This document shows positions 32,501 to 41,246 of a stretch of 64,000 nt of DNA, piece after piece (within the stretch, counting starts at the first letter, position 1; each line of letters opens with the position of its first letter). The position numbers and the translations under genes are program-made. This DNA is from Roseisolibacter agri (lineage in GTDB: Bacteria > Gemmatimonadota > Gemmatimonadetes > Gemmatimonadales > Gemmatimonadaceae), in NCBI RefSeq assembly GCF_030159095.1, contig NZ_BRXS01000001.1, positions 62,001 through 126,000 on the forward strand. The letters are read 5' to 3'. The notes below the pieces were generated by a model. It saw only the letters and a list, made by a program, of their open reading frames with translations. It made no database searches and was not told the DNA's origin.

Positions 32501-33568
32501 TCAGCCGCCGCCCGGACCGGCCGCGAGGCCCGCGAGCACCGCCGCCGGCCAGCGCGGGAGCCCGGCCCGCGCGGCCGCCGCGTCGTAGGTGGCCAGCAGC
32601 GCGCCAGGATCGCACAGCTCCCGCAGCAGCCGCGCGCGCCCGTGGGTGGTCTCGATCGTCCGCGCCATCACGTAGCCCACCGTGTACCAGGGCCCCTGCT
32701 CGCCGTAGAAGGCCGCCGCCCGCTCGCGCGCCGCGCCCGGCGCATCCAGTCGCCCCTCCAGCACGTCGGTGAAGAAGGCGGCCAGCTTCGCCATGTCGGC
32801 CGGCGCGTTCGCGACGTCGCGGTCCCAGCGCACGCGGACGCTGTCCTCGCTGGCGGCCTGCGGGTGCGCGTCCGGCCCGCCCGCGGCGGCCAGCATCGCC
32901 AGCCCCTCGCCGAAGGCGCCCGCCCACAGGCGCGCGGTGGCGCGGCGGGCGGCGCGCAGCGAGTCGGGACCCGTCGCCGTCGCGGGGGGCGCGTCGCGGC
33001 AGGCGGCCGCGTAGCCGACGTGGTGCAGCTCGTGGGCGACGACGTTCTCCAGCCGCGCGGGCGGCTCCGCCGGATCGACGTAGACGAAGAACGCCGGATC
33101 GCCGTCGAGGTCCCAGACGAAGCTGTTGTCGCGCGGCTTGATGACCGGGTAGAGCGTGGCGCGGAGCGGCGTCCCCGCGGGCAGGTAGGCCGCCGCGCGC
33201 GCCGCCGCCGCACGCACGTCGACCGTGCGCCAGCGCTGCACCGCGTCGCGCAGCGCGGCGTGCCGGGCGCGCAGCGTGTCCGACGTCAGGAACGCGCGGA
33301 ACGCCGAGTCGGTGAAGGGGCGCCCCATGCCGCGCTCGCGCTCTCCCAGTCGGCGGTAGCCCGCGGTCGCCGTCAGGCGCGCCCAGAGGTCGTCGGGGAT
33401 GCCGCGCCCCGCCGCCTGCGCGTCGAGCACCGCGACCGCCGCCTCCGCCTCGGCCAGGTCGGTGCGGACGGCGAGCGGTGCGGAGGGCGGGACGGCGGCG
33501 CGCGGCGTCGCGCAGGCGAGCGCGCCCAGCATCGGCGCGGCGGTCAGCAGGCGGAGGATCGGTCGCAT
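32501..33568 (-). CDS. DUF5700-like putative zinc protease lipoprotein
   Basis: 355 residues from ATG 33568 (in-frame ATG at 33583 adds five). Signal with lipobox-like ALAC. The central motif NVVAHELHHVGYAAAC is an HExxH metal site, and a possible third ligand lies in FGEGLAML. The flanking pattern (GYVMARTIE; FVYVDPAEPPARLENVVAHE) resembles the DUF5700 putative Zn-dependent peptidases of Gemmatimonadota and Bacteroidota. The C-terminus GLAAGPGGG is encoded by the diverged third unit of the downstream repeat, so its tail may differ between strains. Confidence 0.8.
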   Translation of the reverse strand: MRPILRLLTAAPMLGALACATPRAAVPPSAPLAVRTDLAEAEAAVAVLDAQAAGRGIPDDLWARLTATAGYRRLGERERGMGRPFTDSAFRAFLTSDTLRARHAALRDAVQRWRTVDVRAAAARAAAYLPAGTPLRATLYPVIKPRDNSFVWDLDGDPAFFVYVDPAEPPARLENVVAHELHHVGYAAACRDAPPATATGPDSLRAARRATARLWAGAFGEGLAMLAAAGGPDAHPQAASEDSVRVRWDRDVANAPADMAKLAAFFTDVLEGRLDAPGAARERAAAFYGEQGPWYTVGYVMARTIETTHGRARLLRELCDPGALLATYDAAAARAGLPRWPAAVLAGLAAGPGGG

Positions 33569-33608
33569 GCGGGGACGATGCACCGGCCGCGACGCCCCCG
33601 CATGGGGT

Positions 33609-34133
33609 TCAACGACCCAGGGTCGCGGTGGAGGCGGCGGCCGGCATGGGCTCCACGCGCGCGCGGTTCCAGCGCACGCGCCACGCGTCGCCCTCGCGCA
33701 CGATGATGGCGTTCATGCCGAAGCGCCGCACGACCGCGTGCGCCGAGTCGGCGCCGGTGCGCTCCAGCCACACGCGGCCCTCGACCACGACGACGTCGGG
33801 CGACACGCGCTGCACCTCCTCGACCACGGTGTGGTGCACGAGCGCGGGCTCGGTCTGCGTGAACGAGCGCGTGAAGTAGGCCCTGATCGCGTCGCGGCCG
33901 CGCAGGTCCACCGGCGTGCCGACGATGCGGTTGTGCCCTTCGGCCGTGTACAGGGCGCTCAATCCCGCGGCGTCGCGCGCGTTCCACCGCGCGTCCGACT
34001 GCGCGGCCAGCGCGACGATGTCGCGCAGCTCCGCGTCGCTGACGCCGATGGCGCGTGGGGGCTGCGCCGCGGCGGCGCGGGCGCTGACGAACAGCAGGAC
34101 GGCGGCGCGGACGAGCGAGACGGGCAGACGCAT
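33609..34133 (-). CDS. Secreted SnoaL/DUF4440-like protein
   Basis: 174 residues. Signal peptide MRLPVSLVRAAVLLFVSARAAAAQ. The mature domain is NTF2-like: DIVALAAQSDARWNARDAAGLSALYTAEGHNRIVG opening, then RGRDAIRAYFTRSF, and a final strand DAWRVRWNRARVEP. It is related in fold to the lipoprotein at 25332-25817 but clearly different in sequence. Such proteins bind small ligands or act as simple lyases; no active site is assignable. It is followed by the DUF5700-like gene 40 bp away on the same strand. Confidence 0.8.
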   Translation of the reverse strand: MRLPVSLVRAAVLLFVSARAAAAQPPRAIGVSDAELRDIVALAAQSDARWNARDAAGLSALYTAEGHNRIVGTPVDLRGRDAIRAYFTRSFTQTEPALVHHTVVEEVQRVSPDVVVVEGRVWLERTGADSAHAVVRRFGMNAIIVREGDAWRVRWNRARVEPMPAAASTATLGR

Positions 34134-34236
34134 GGGATGCGTGGCGAGACGTGAGCGAGCCTTCGGGTCGCGCTCACGGTGCGCGCACCGATCCGATCGC
34201 CGCCACGCCGGCGGGACGGATGGGCCGTGCCGCGGG

Positions 34237-35166
34237 TCAGCCCGCGGACGTCGTCGCGCCGCCGGCGACGGGCGCGGGCCACGCCTCGCTCTCGATGCCG
34301 TGCGCGGCCCACGCGTCGCGCATCGCCGCGCCCACGCGTTCCACCGCGTCGCGCGGCGCGAGCGCGATGAGCGAGGAGCCCGCGCCGCTCAGCGTCGCGC
34401 CCCACGCGCCGGCGCCGCGCGCCGCGTCCACCACCGCATCGTAGCCGGGGATGAGCGCGCGGCGAAACGGCACGTGCAGCACGTCGTCGAGCGCGTGCGC
34501 GAGCAGCGCCGCGTCGGCGTCCGCGAGGCCGCGCACGAGCGCCGCGCTCTTGCCGGCCGCCTGCACCGCGATGCGATGCGGCACCTCGGGCGGCAGCGCG
34601 GCGCGCATGGCGCGCGTGGACGTCTGGAAGGTCGGGATCGCGACCACCGCGGCGACGTCGGGGTGCATCGTCAGCGGCGCGAACGCCCACCCATCGCCGC
34701 GCGGCACGCCGAGCACCGCGCCGCCGAGCAGCATGGGGGCGACGTTGTCGGGATGGCCTTCCTCCGTGGCGCCGAGCATCGCGACGCGCGTCGCGCCCAG
34801 GCCGAGGCCGAGCAGCGCGTCGGCCAGCAGCGCGCCCGCCACCAGCGCCGCCGCCGACGAGCCGAGGCCGCGCGCGACGGGGATGTCCGACGTCGCGGTG
34901 ATGGACAGACCGCGGGGCATCGCGCGGCCCGCCGCCTCGCACGCCAGCGCGACGCCGCGCACCAGCAGGTCGTCGTCGGCCGGCGCGTCGCCCAGCGCGG
35001 CGAGCGCGCCGCCGCGCGTCAGCACCGGCGTGGCGGCGTCGCCCTCCAGCCACGCCTCGGCCGCCAGCCAGCGATCGAGCGCGATGCCCACGCAGTCGAA
35101 GCCCGCGCCGAGGTTGGACGTGGAGCAGGGGACGCGGACGTGCGCGCGCGGGGTCGGCTGGGGCAT
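34237..35166 (-). CDS. thrB: Homoserine kinase
   Basis: 309 residues. This GHMP kinase phosphorylates homoserine with ATP, the penultimate step of threonine synthesis. The opening VRVPCSTSNLGAGFDCVGIALD and the ATP loop VARGLGSSAAALVAGAL are diagnostic for the ThrB branch; EEGHPDNVAPMLLGG and the C-terminal WGATLSGAGSSLIAL complete the three GHMP motifs. It is divergent from LuxR paralogue 2 across a 53-bp gap. thrC and thrA lie 4 and 6 kb downstream of this strand's coordinates, not in one operon. The 34134-34236 gap holds no visible feature. Confidence 0.95.
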   Translation of the reverse strand: MPQPTPRAHVRVPCSTSNLGAGFDCVGIALDRWLAAEAWLEGDAATPVLTRGGALAALGDAPADDDLLVRGVALACEAAGRAMPRGLSITATSDIPVARGLGSSAAALVAGALLADALLGLGLGATRVAMLGATEEGHPDNVAPMLLGGAVLGVPRGDGWAFAPLTMHPDVAAVVAIPTFQTSTRAMRAALPPEVPHRIAVQAAGKSAALVRGLADADAALLAHALDDVLHVPFRRALIPGYDAVVDAARGAGAWGATLSGAGSSLIALAPRDAVERVGAAMRDAWAAHGIESEAWPAPVAGGATTSAG

Positions 35167-35219
35167 GGCGGGTCTCTGGTGGGCGGCGGGCGCCGGAATC
35201 TATCTTCGACGCTCCTCCC

Positions 35220-36338
35220 ATGAGCCTCCATCTCTCCGCCCAGGACCTCGCCCGGCTCGGCGCCGCGACCGAGGCGCTGCTCGCCCCGTCGCACGGCGAT
35301 CCGTGGGCCTGGTGGCGCGGCGCGGAGGCGCGCCTGCGCGAGCTGTTCGTGGGCTCGAACGTGATGCTCTCGATGCCCGACGGCGACCGCCTCCGCAACG
35401 ACTCGGAGAGCATCGACGACTCGGCGCGGCGGCGCATCACGGAGCTGACGGCCATCGATCCGCGCGCGGGCCACTTCCTGATCCGCGACCCGGCGATCGA
35501 GGCGTGGGTGGCCTACCGCCGTGCGCACGCGCTGCAGGTCTGGAGCACCGCGCGCAACATGCGCATCATCGAGGAGCTGGGCTTCGACGGCACGCGCAGC
35601 GTCTTCGTCAACGACGGGCTGTACGCGGCGTCGATGTTCGGGCTGTGCGGGCTGTCGTACGAGTCGCCGGTGGGCGAGGCGTTCCTGCAGGTGGGCTATC
35701 CGCGCGGCCGCGAGTCGCGCTTCGGCGACGACACGACGCTCCTCTCGCTGCTGCTGCCGGCGTACCGTGCGGGGCACCACGCGGCGTTCGCGTCGGCGCG
35801 GCGCGAGGCGGAGCTGGCGGCGACGCTGGACGCGGCGGGCGAGGCGCTGCTGGTGGTGGCGCCGGACGGCCGCCCGCTGCACCGGAGCGCGGCGCTGGCG
35901 CGCCTGCTGGCCGCGGACCCGGAGCGCGAGCGGCTGCTGGACGCGACGCTGCGCGCGGCGCGCGACCTCGGCGCGCTGTCGGCCGCGCGGCCGCTGGCGC
36001 GCCACGCCGCGCAGACCGTGGTCACCACCGTGGCGCGCTACACGGTGCGCGCGACGTACGCGTCGGAGCTCGTGTGGGGCGTGCCGGGCACGGTGCTCGT
36101 CGCGGTGGAGGCCGAGCGCGCGCTGCCCGACGCGGCCGCGCTGCCGGAGTCGCTGGGGCTCACGCGCCGCGAGGCCGAGGTGGCGCGGCTGCTGGCGCAG
36201 CGCCTGAGCAACGCGGAGGTGGCGGCGGCGCTGAGCGTGAGCGCGCACACCGCACGGCACCACACCGAGCGCGTGATGCACAAGCTCGGTGTGAGCTCGC
36301 GCGCGGAGATCGCGACACGGTTGCGGGGTGCGCCGTAG
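35220..36338 (+). CDS. LuxR-type transcriptional regulator, paralogue 2
   Basis: 372 residues, homologous over its whole length to the regulator at 29547-30731 (MSLHLSAQDLARLGAATEALLAPS opening; LTRREAEVARLLAQRLSNAEVAAALSVSAHTARHHTERVMHKLGV HTH). The N-terminal 290 residues are an unassigned sensory region with a GAF-like centre (MRIIEELGFDGTRSVFVNDGLYAASMF). A TATCTT hexamer (35201-35206) 14 bases before the ATG would give a leaderless or near-leaderless mRNA. It is followed by element A4 after 12 bases. Confidence 0.85.
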   Translation: MSLHLSAQDLARLGAATEALLAPSHGDPWAWWRGAEARLRELFVGSNVMLSMPDGDRLRNDSESIDDSARRRITELTAIDPRAGHFLIRDPAIEAWVAYRRAHALQVWSTARNMRIIEELGFDGTRSVFVNDGLYAASMFGLCGLSYESPVGEAFLQVGYPRGRESRFGDDTTLLSLLLPAYRAGHHAAFASARREAELAATLDAAGEALLVVAPDGRPLHRSAALARLLAADPERERLLDATLRAARDLGALSAARPLARHAAQTVVTTVARYTVRATYASELVWGVPGTVLVAVEAERALPDAAALPESLGLTRREAEVARLLAQRLSNAEVAAALSVSAHTARHHTERVMHKLGVSSRAEIATRLRGAP

Positions 36339-36350
36339 CCGCGAGTCGTC

Positions 36351-36526
36351 GCGCCGGACCCGAACGACAACGGCAGCAAGGATGAAAGTCTGAGAAAATC
36401 TGATAACGACGGAGGGCTCCGATGGAGTGCGAGACACCTCGCCGCCCCGCGGAGCCCTCCGTCGTTATCAGACCTTATCCGATCTTATCCTTGCAAATGC
36501 AGTTCGCGGTTCCGTCGCCTGTCAGC
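36351..36526. repeat. Family-A palindromic element A4
   Basis: The left end is GCGCCGGACCC, then ACGGCAGCAAGGATGAAAGT, AAATCTGATAACGACGGAGG and GCTCCG (36371-36422). The right arm is CGGAGCCCTCCGTCG, TTATCAGACCTTATCCGATC, TTATCCTTGC (36450-36494), an almost perfect mirror. The expected right-hand GGGTCCGGCGC is lost. It fills the whole gap between the convergent LuxR paralogue 2 and the PEP-CTERM gene and ends at the base before the latter's stop codon. Confidence 0.9.
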
Positions 36527-37402
36527 TCACGTCCGCGCGCGGCGGCGCGCCATCGCGCCGACGGCGAGCAGCCCCGAGCCCATCAGCAGCCACGTCGACG
36601 GCTCGGGCACCGTCGCCACCGCGGCGATCCCCGCGAGCCCGCCGCCCGCGTTCACGGCGCCGACGAGCGTCGCCGCGCCGGTGCCGAGGTTCACCGTGTA
36701 CAGGTTGCTGATGCTGCCGGCGCCGAGCGCGGCGAAGAACGCCGTGTTGGTGCCGCCGACGGTCACGATGTCGAAGCCGTTGATGGCCGACAGCGTGCCG
36801 AGTCCGAGGCTGCCGACCGTGTTCAGCGTCCCGTTGTTCGGCGGGTTCACGGTGACCAGCGTGCCGTTGCGCGTGTCGATGCCGTAGAGCGTCGTCGACG
36901 CGGCGCCGGCGACGCTGTTGGTGTACGCGACCGCGGTCACGAACGGCGAGCTGCCCGCGTTCGGGTCGCCCGCCGCGTACGCCAGCGAGCCGTCGACGAT
37001 CGTCGTCGACGCATCGACGTTGACGCGCAGGCTCGTGCCCGCGCCGTCGACGAGGCGCAGCCGGTCGGCGACCGGGTTGAAGTCCACGCCGCCGGCGCCG
37101 CCTGTCAGGTCGTCGATGTCGCCGACGAGCGTCGCCGCGCCGGTGGTGAGGCTCACCGTGTAGACCCGGCTCCCGTCGTAGCCGTAGAGGAGGCCGTTCG
37201 CCGGCCGGAAGTCGATGCCGGTCAGGTTCGCGCCCGTCGCGCCGAGCGTCGTCACGGCGCCCGGCGTGGCGCTGCTGAACGACACCAGCTGCTGCTGTCC
37301 CGCGACGTTGGTGACGCCGTAGACGGTGTACTGGGCCTCCGCGGCCGTGCCGGCCAGCAGCAGCCCGAGGGCCGGGAGGATGCGACGCGCGATCCGGTGC
37401 AT
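36527..37402 (-). CDS. PEP-CTERM sorted protein with DUF4394-type beta-propeller domain
   Basis: 291 residues from ATG 37402. Signal peptide RILPALGLLLAGTAAEAQ. The body repeats short motifs of the DUF4394 type: LTGIDFRPANGLLYGYDG, VDFNPVADRLRLVDGAGTSLRVNVD, TTLYGIDTRNGTLVTVNPP. The C-terminus is a canonical PEP-CTERM tripartite signal: VPEPSTWLLMGSGLLAVGAMARRR (Pro-Glu-Pro, membrane helix, Arg cluster; quoted here as two parts, VPEPSTWLL and MGSGLLAVGAMARRR). Such tails are processed by an exosortase, usually for exopolysaccharide-associated surface proteins; none is encoded in this window. Confidence 0.9.
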   Translation of the reverse strand: MHRIARRILPALGLLLAGTAAEAQYTVYGVTNVAGQQQLVSFSSATPGAVTTLGATGANLTGIDFRPANGLLYGYDGSRVYTVSLTTGAATLVGDIDDLTGGAGGVDFNPVADRLRLVDGAGTSLRVNVDASTTIVDGSLAYAAGDPNAGSSPFVTAVAYTNSVAGAASTTLYGIDTRNGTLVTVNPPNNGTLNTVGSLGLGTLSAINGFDIVTVGGTNTAFFAALGAGSISNLYTVNLGTGAATLVGAVNAGGGLAGIAAVATVPEPSTWLLMGSGLLAVGAMARRRART

Positions 37403-37427
37403 GGCAGTGGTCTCGTGTGCGGCGTGG

Positions 37428-37467
37428 GTCGACGCGCGTCGATGCGAGTCGATGCGCGTCGACGTGG
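37428..37467. repeat. Four direct 10-bp GTCGAYGCGM repeats upstream of the PEP-CTERM gene
   Basis: GTCGACGCGC, GTCGATGCGA, GTCGATGCGC and GTCGACGTGG follow one another without gaps, 26-65 bp upstream of the start codon. A ten-base period places each unit on nearly the same face of the helix, as for iterated activator or repressor sites. The remainder of the 309-bp gap (37403-37711) shows no gene or further structure I can support. Confidence 0.6.
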
Positions 37468-37711
37468 AAGGCGAGCGCGCCGGCGATGCCGGAGCGGCCG
37501 ATGGACGTGCGGCAGCGGCGCGGAGTGCAAGCGAGGGTCCCGCACCCTGCATCACGCGAACGTCTGCCGGCGCGCCGGGTTCCTACGCCGCCACGCGACG
37601 ATCGGATGGCCCGTGATCGGCGTGCGGCCGATGCGCACACGGTGGCGTTCGCTGCGCGCGCGCGACGCTCCTGCTGCATGCGTCGACGCGCCTGCTGCGC
37701 GCCGCGCGCGA

Positions 37712-38530
37712 TCAGAGCCGCGACACCAGCCGCGCGCGGCGGAAGTGGCGCACGCCCACCAGCAGCACCGCGGCCGACACGAGCCACGCGCCCGCGCCGA
37801 CGAGGAAGAGCGTGCCCGGCTGCAGCACCACCGTGCCCTTCACCGAGCCCACCACCAGCCCGACGATCGGCAGCACGAGCAGCCCGCCCAGCTGCACCGC
37901 GTCCTGCGTGCGCGCAACGCGCTGCGAGACCAGCACCATCGCCGCCAGGCCGAGCGCCGCGAAGGCGGGTCCCACCCACGTCACCAGCACGAGCGACGCC
38001 GCGCCGAACGGCGGCGTCCAGCCCACCGTCGTGCGTCCGATCAGCGTCACCACGGCCACGTAGAGCACGAAGCCGAGCAGCGACGCGAGGATGCCCGGCA
38101 GCCCGGCGGCGAGCAGCTTGCCCATGAACAGCGTCGCGTCGTCGGGCGGCGTGTAGAGCAGCGCCTCGAGCGTGTGCCGCTCGCGCTCGCCCGCGAAGCT
38201 GTCGGCCGCGATGACGTTGGCGACGATGAACGGCACCAGCAGGAAGAGCGGCGGCCAGAGCTGCGTGTGCACGAGCAGCATCCACATCTCCGCCGGCGGG
38301 CGGCCGGCGTACTGCGCGCGCACGCTCGCCGGCAGCCCCGCCAGCAGCTCCCGCAGCCCCTCGGCCGCGCGCGGATCGGCGGCGCCGAGCGACGGCGCGA
38401 GCAGCAGCGCCGCGGGGAGCACGACGAGCATCATCAGCGGCACCGCGACCAGCGGCGCCATCATCGCGCGGCTGCGGCGCACGACGGTCATGTCGCGCCG
38501 CGCGATCGCCCACATCGCGCGGCGCGTCAC
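37712..38530 (-). CDS. ABC-2 type exporter permease
   Basis: 272 residues from GTG 38530, overlapping the ATPase stop by GTGA. Six hydrophobic segments are seen, with the first after MWAIARRDMTVVRRSRAMMAPLVAV. The stretch ADSFAGERERHTLEALLYTPPDD is the cytosolic signature of NatB/ABC-2 permeases, and LPIVGLVVGSVKG and LFLVGAGAWLVSAAVLLVG end the domain. It pairs with the upstream ATPase as a classic two-gene exporter; cargo (sodium, drug, lipid or peptide) cannot be told. Confidence 0.9.
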   Translation of the reverse strand: MTRRAMWAIARRDMTVVRRSRAMMAPLVAVPLMMLVVLPAALLLAPSLGAADPRAAEGLRELLAGLPASVRAQYAGRPPAEMWMLLVHTQLWPPLFLLVPFIVANVIAADSFAGERERHTLEALLYTPPDDATLFMGKLLAAGLPGILASLLGFVLYVAVVTLIGRTTVGWTPPFGAASLVLVTWVGPAFAALGLAAMVLVSQRVARTQDAVQLGGLLVLPIVGLVVGSVKGTVVLQPGTLFLVGAGAWLVSAAVLLVGVRHFRRARLVSRL

Positions 38531-39480
38531 GACACGTCCCCGTCGACGGTGGTGGCCACGACGTCGGGCGGCTGGAGCGCGAAGTACGCGTCCGCCAGCG
38601 TCGGGCGCGCGGGCGTCACGCGGTACACGCGCACGCCAGCGCCCACGAGGCGCGCCACGAGGTCGGGCACCGCGTCGTGCGCGAGGTCGGCGACGATCGT
38701 CGCGGCGCCGTCGGCGAGCGTCGGCGCGGCGCCGGTGACGCGCGCCGCCGCGTCGGCATCTTCCGCGTGCACCTCGAGCGTCACGCGGTCGGTCGCGCGG
38801 ACGCCGCGCGCCAGCTCCGCCGGCGTGCCGAGCGCGCGCAGCCTCCCGCGCGCCATGACGCCCACGCGGTCGGCCAGCGACTCCGCCTCGAACAGGTTGT
38901 GCGTGCAGAGCACGACCGTGCGCCCGTCCTCGCGCACGATGCGGCGGATGATGCCGTGCAGCTGCCGCGTCGCCTCGGGGTCGAGCCCCGTCGTCGGCTC
39001 GTCGAGGAAGAGGAGCGCGGGGCGGTGCAGCAGCGCGCGCGCGAGCGCGAGCCGCTGGCGCATGCCGCGACTGAAGCCGCCCACGCGGTCGTCCGCGCGC
39101 GCCGCGAGCCCGAGCTCCGCCAGCAGCGCGGCGATGCGCGCGGGCGTCCCGTCGCGCGGCAGGTCGTACAGCTCCGCCGCGAAGGCCAGCGCCTCGCGCG
39201 CCGTGAGCCGCTCGTCGATGCCGGGCGTGTCGGTGAGGACGGCCGTGCGCCGCCGGATCTCCGGGCCGTCGGTGGCGGGCACGCGCCCGAGCACGCGGAC
39301 GCTCCCCGACGCCGGCTCGGCCAGCCCGTTGGCGGCGCGCACCGTCGTCGTCTTCCCCGCGCCGTTGTGGCCGAGCAGCGCCAGCACCTCCCCCTCCGCG
39401 ACCTGCAGCGAGAGGTCGTCCACCGCCGTCACCGCGCCGAAGCGCACGGTGAGCCGCTCGATCTCGAGGGCAGCGGGCAT
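38527..39480 (-). CDS. ABC transporter ATP-binding protein (NatA-like)
   Basis: 317 residues. Walker A LLGHNGAGKTTT, signature FSRGMRQRLALARALL, Walker B ALLFLDEPTTGLDPEA and the switch His in VVLCTHNLFEAE are all intact. The C-terminal 90 residues (VTLEVHAEDADAAARVTGAAPTL) are the regulatory extension common in ABC-2 exporters. Translation couples to the permease by a four-base overlap. It begins 15 bp after thrC ends on the same strand, so read-through from thrC is possible. Confidence 0.95.
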   Translation of the reverse strand: MPAALEIERLTVRFGAVTAVDDLSLQVAEGEVLALLGHNGAGKTTTVRAANGLAEPASGSVRVLGRVPATDGPEIRRRTAVLTDTPGIDERLTAREALAFAAELYDLPRDGTPARIAALLAELGLAARADDRVGGFSRGMRQRLALARALLHRPALLFLDEPTTGLDPEATRQLHGIIRRIVREDGRTVVLCTHNLFEAESLADRVGVMARGRLRALGTPAELARGVRATDRVTLEVHAEDADAAARVTGAAPTLADGAATIVADLAHDAVPDLVARLVGAGVRVYRVTPARPTLADAYFALQPPDVVATTVDGDVS

Positions 39481-39495
39481 GCGCGCGGCCGCGTG

Positions 39496-40836
39496 CTAGC
39501 GACCCGCCGCGGCGGCCGTCGCGTCCACCACGCGCGCCAGCGCGTCGAGCGTCGCGTCCACCTCGACGGGCGCGTTCACGAGCGGCGCGTCGTGGTCCGC
39601 GCGGTGGTAGTCGAGCAGCACGCCCGGGTCCTTCAGCACGTGGCCCGTGAGGATCGCCGCCACGCGGTCGCCGGCGCGGATGACGCCCTCGCGCGCGAGC
39701 CGCCGCACGCCCGCGACGCTGGCCGCGCTCGCGGGCTCGCAGCCGATCCCCGCCGCGTCGATCGCCGCCTTCGCCTCCAGGATCTCGGCGTCGCTCACGT
39801 CGGTGACGACGCCGTCGAACTCGCGGATCACCGCCGCCGCGCGGTCCCACGATGCGGGATCGCCGATCTTGATCGCGGTGGCGACCGTCTCCGCCTTCAC
39901 GCGGTGCTGCGTCGCGAAGTTCTCGCGATATCCGCTCGCGAACGGGTTCGCGCCCGCGGCCTGGATGCTGGCGATGCGCGGCGCGCGGTCGATGAGGCCG
40001 AGGCGCACCGCGTCGCGCAGCGCGGCGCCGACCGCCGACGTGTTCCCGAGGTTGCCGGCGGGGAGCACGATCCAGTCGGGCGCGTTCCACGCCAGCTGCT
40101 GCAGGATCTCCAGAGCGACCGACTTCTGCCCCTCGATGCGGTACGGGTTGATCGAGTTGACGAGGTAGACGCCGAGCCGCTCGGCGCCCTCGCGCACCAG
40201 CCGCAGGCAGTCGTCGAAGTCGCCGCGCACGAGCAGCGTGCGCGCGCCGTAGGCGAGCGTCTGCGCGAGCTTGCCGAGCGCCACCTGCTGCGCGCCGCCC
40301 TTGGGCGCGGGGACGAGCACGAGGCCCGGCACGCCCGCGAGCGCCGCGTAGGCCGCGAGCGCCGCCGACGTGTTGCCGGTGGACGCGCAGGCCACCGCGC
40401 GCGCACCGGCGCGGCGCGCCTGCGTCAGCGCGACGGTCATCCCGCGGTCCTTGAACGAGCCGGTGGGGTTGAAGCCGTCGTGCTTCAGCAGCAGCCCGTC
40501 GACGCCGGCCCACGCGGCGACGGACGGCCGGTGGAAGAGCGGCGTGTTCCCTTCGGGCTGGCTGACGATGTCGGCGTCGGTGGCGCCGGGCATGATCAGC
40601 TCGCGGAAGCGCCAGACGCCCGAGGCGCGCGCGGCACCGGCGGCGTCGGCGACGTGGCCGGCCGCGGCGTCGCGCAGGCGTGCGTCGAAGCGGTCGCGCA
40701 GCGCGGCGCCGCGCTCGGCGGGCGGCGCGTGCTCGAGCGCGAGGAGCCCGCCGCAGGCGGGGCAGCTGGTGCGCGCGTCGCGCTCGGGCAGCTCGGCGCC
40801 GCACGAGGCGCAGCGCTGGAGGGTCAGGTCGGGCAT
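39496..40836 (-). CDS. thrC: Threonine synthase
   Basis: 446 residues from ATG 40836. An N-terminal zinc ribbon (CASCGAELPE...CPACGG, residues about 8-30) precedes the PLP-dependent type-II fold, with Schiff-base Lys in HDGFNPTGSFKDRGM. ASTGNTSAALAAYAA, LPAGNLGNTSAVGAAL and GCEPASAASVAGVRRL complete the PLP-binding motifs. It converts O-phosphohomoserine to threonine. A TAGAAT hexamer (40850-40845) lies eight bases from the ATG, suggesting a leaderless transcript; an in-frame GTG or ATG at 40872 would add 12 residues. It is divergent from a small membrane protein. Confidence 0.95.
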   Translation of the reverse strand: MPDLTLQRCASCGAELPERDARTSCPACGGLLALEHAPPAERGAALRDRFDARLRDAAAGHVADAAGAARASGVWRFRELIMPGATDADIVSQPEGNTPLFHRPSVAAWAGVDGLLLKHDGFNPTGSFKDRGMTVALTQARRAGARAVACASTGNTSAALAAYAALAGVPGLVLVPAPKGGAQQVALGKLAQTLAYGARTLLVRGDFDDCLRLVREGAERLGVYLVNSINPYRIEGQKSVALEILQQLAWNAPDWIVLPAGNLGNTSAVGAALRDAVRLGLIDRAPRIASIQAAGANPFASGYRENFATQHRVKAETVATAIKIGDPASWDRAAAVIREFDGVVTDVSDAEILEAKAAIDAAGIGCEPASAASVAGVRRLAREGVIRAGDRVAAILTGHVLKDPGVLLDYHRADHDAPLVNAPVEVDATLDALARVVDATAAAAGR

Positions 40837-40898
40837 GGTGGTGTATTCTACGCGGACGCCGATCTCACGCACGACTTCGGAGGACGCGCGGAGGATGC

Positions 40899-41240
40899 AT
40901 GGAACGTGAGCCGCAGGCGCGGACGCGGATGGACCAGGAGTCGCTGCGCGAGCGGGCGCCGGTGGTGGCCCCCGGGATGGCGCCCGGGGCGCGCGGTGAC
41001 CGGCGGCGCTCGGTCGGGCGGCTGTTCACGGCCTGGGTGCTGTGGTGGAGCGCGGTGCTGATCGGATGGCTGTGGCCCGAGCTGCCGAGGATCTGGGAGC
41101 TGGCCACGCGGCCGGGCGCACGCGGGTCGTTCAGCCTCACCATTGACGCGGGGCTGGGCGAGCTGGCGCTCTGGCTCGCGCTGCCGCCGCTGTTGATGAC
41201 GGTGGTGTGGCTGCTGCTGAAGCGGCGGCGCGCGTCGTGA
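40899..41240 (+). CDS. Small membrane protein, 113 aa
   Basis: From ATG 40899. A charged N-terminus of about 35 residues is followed by two hydrophobic segments: LFTAWVLWWSAVLIGWLW and LGELALWLALPPLLMTVVWLLL, ending in KRRRAS. The second is followed by positive charge, so both ends are likely cytoplasmic. I do not recognise the family. It is convergent with thrA, with element A5 exactly filling the gap between the two stop codons. Confidence 0.65.
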   Translation: MEREPQARTRMDQESLRERAPVVAPGMAPGARGDRRRSVGRLFTAWVLWWSAVLIGWLWPELPRIWELATRPGARGSFSLTIDAGLGELALWLALPPLLMTVVWLLLKRRRAS

Positions 41241-41246
41241 TCGGAC

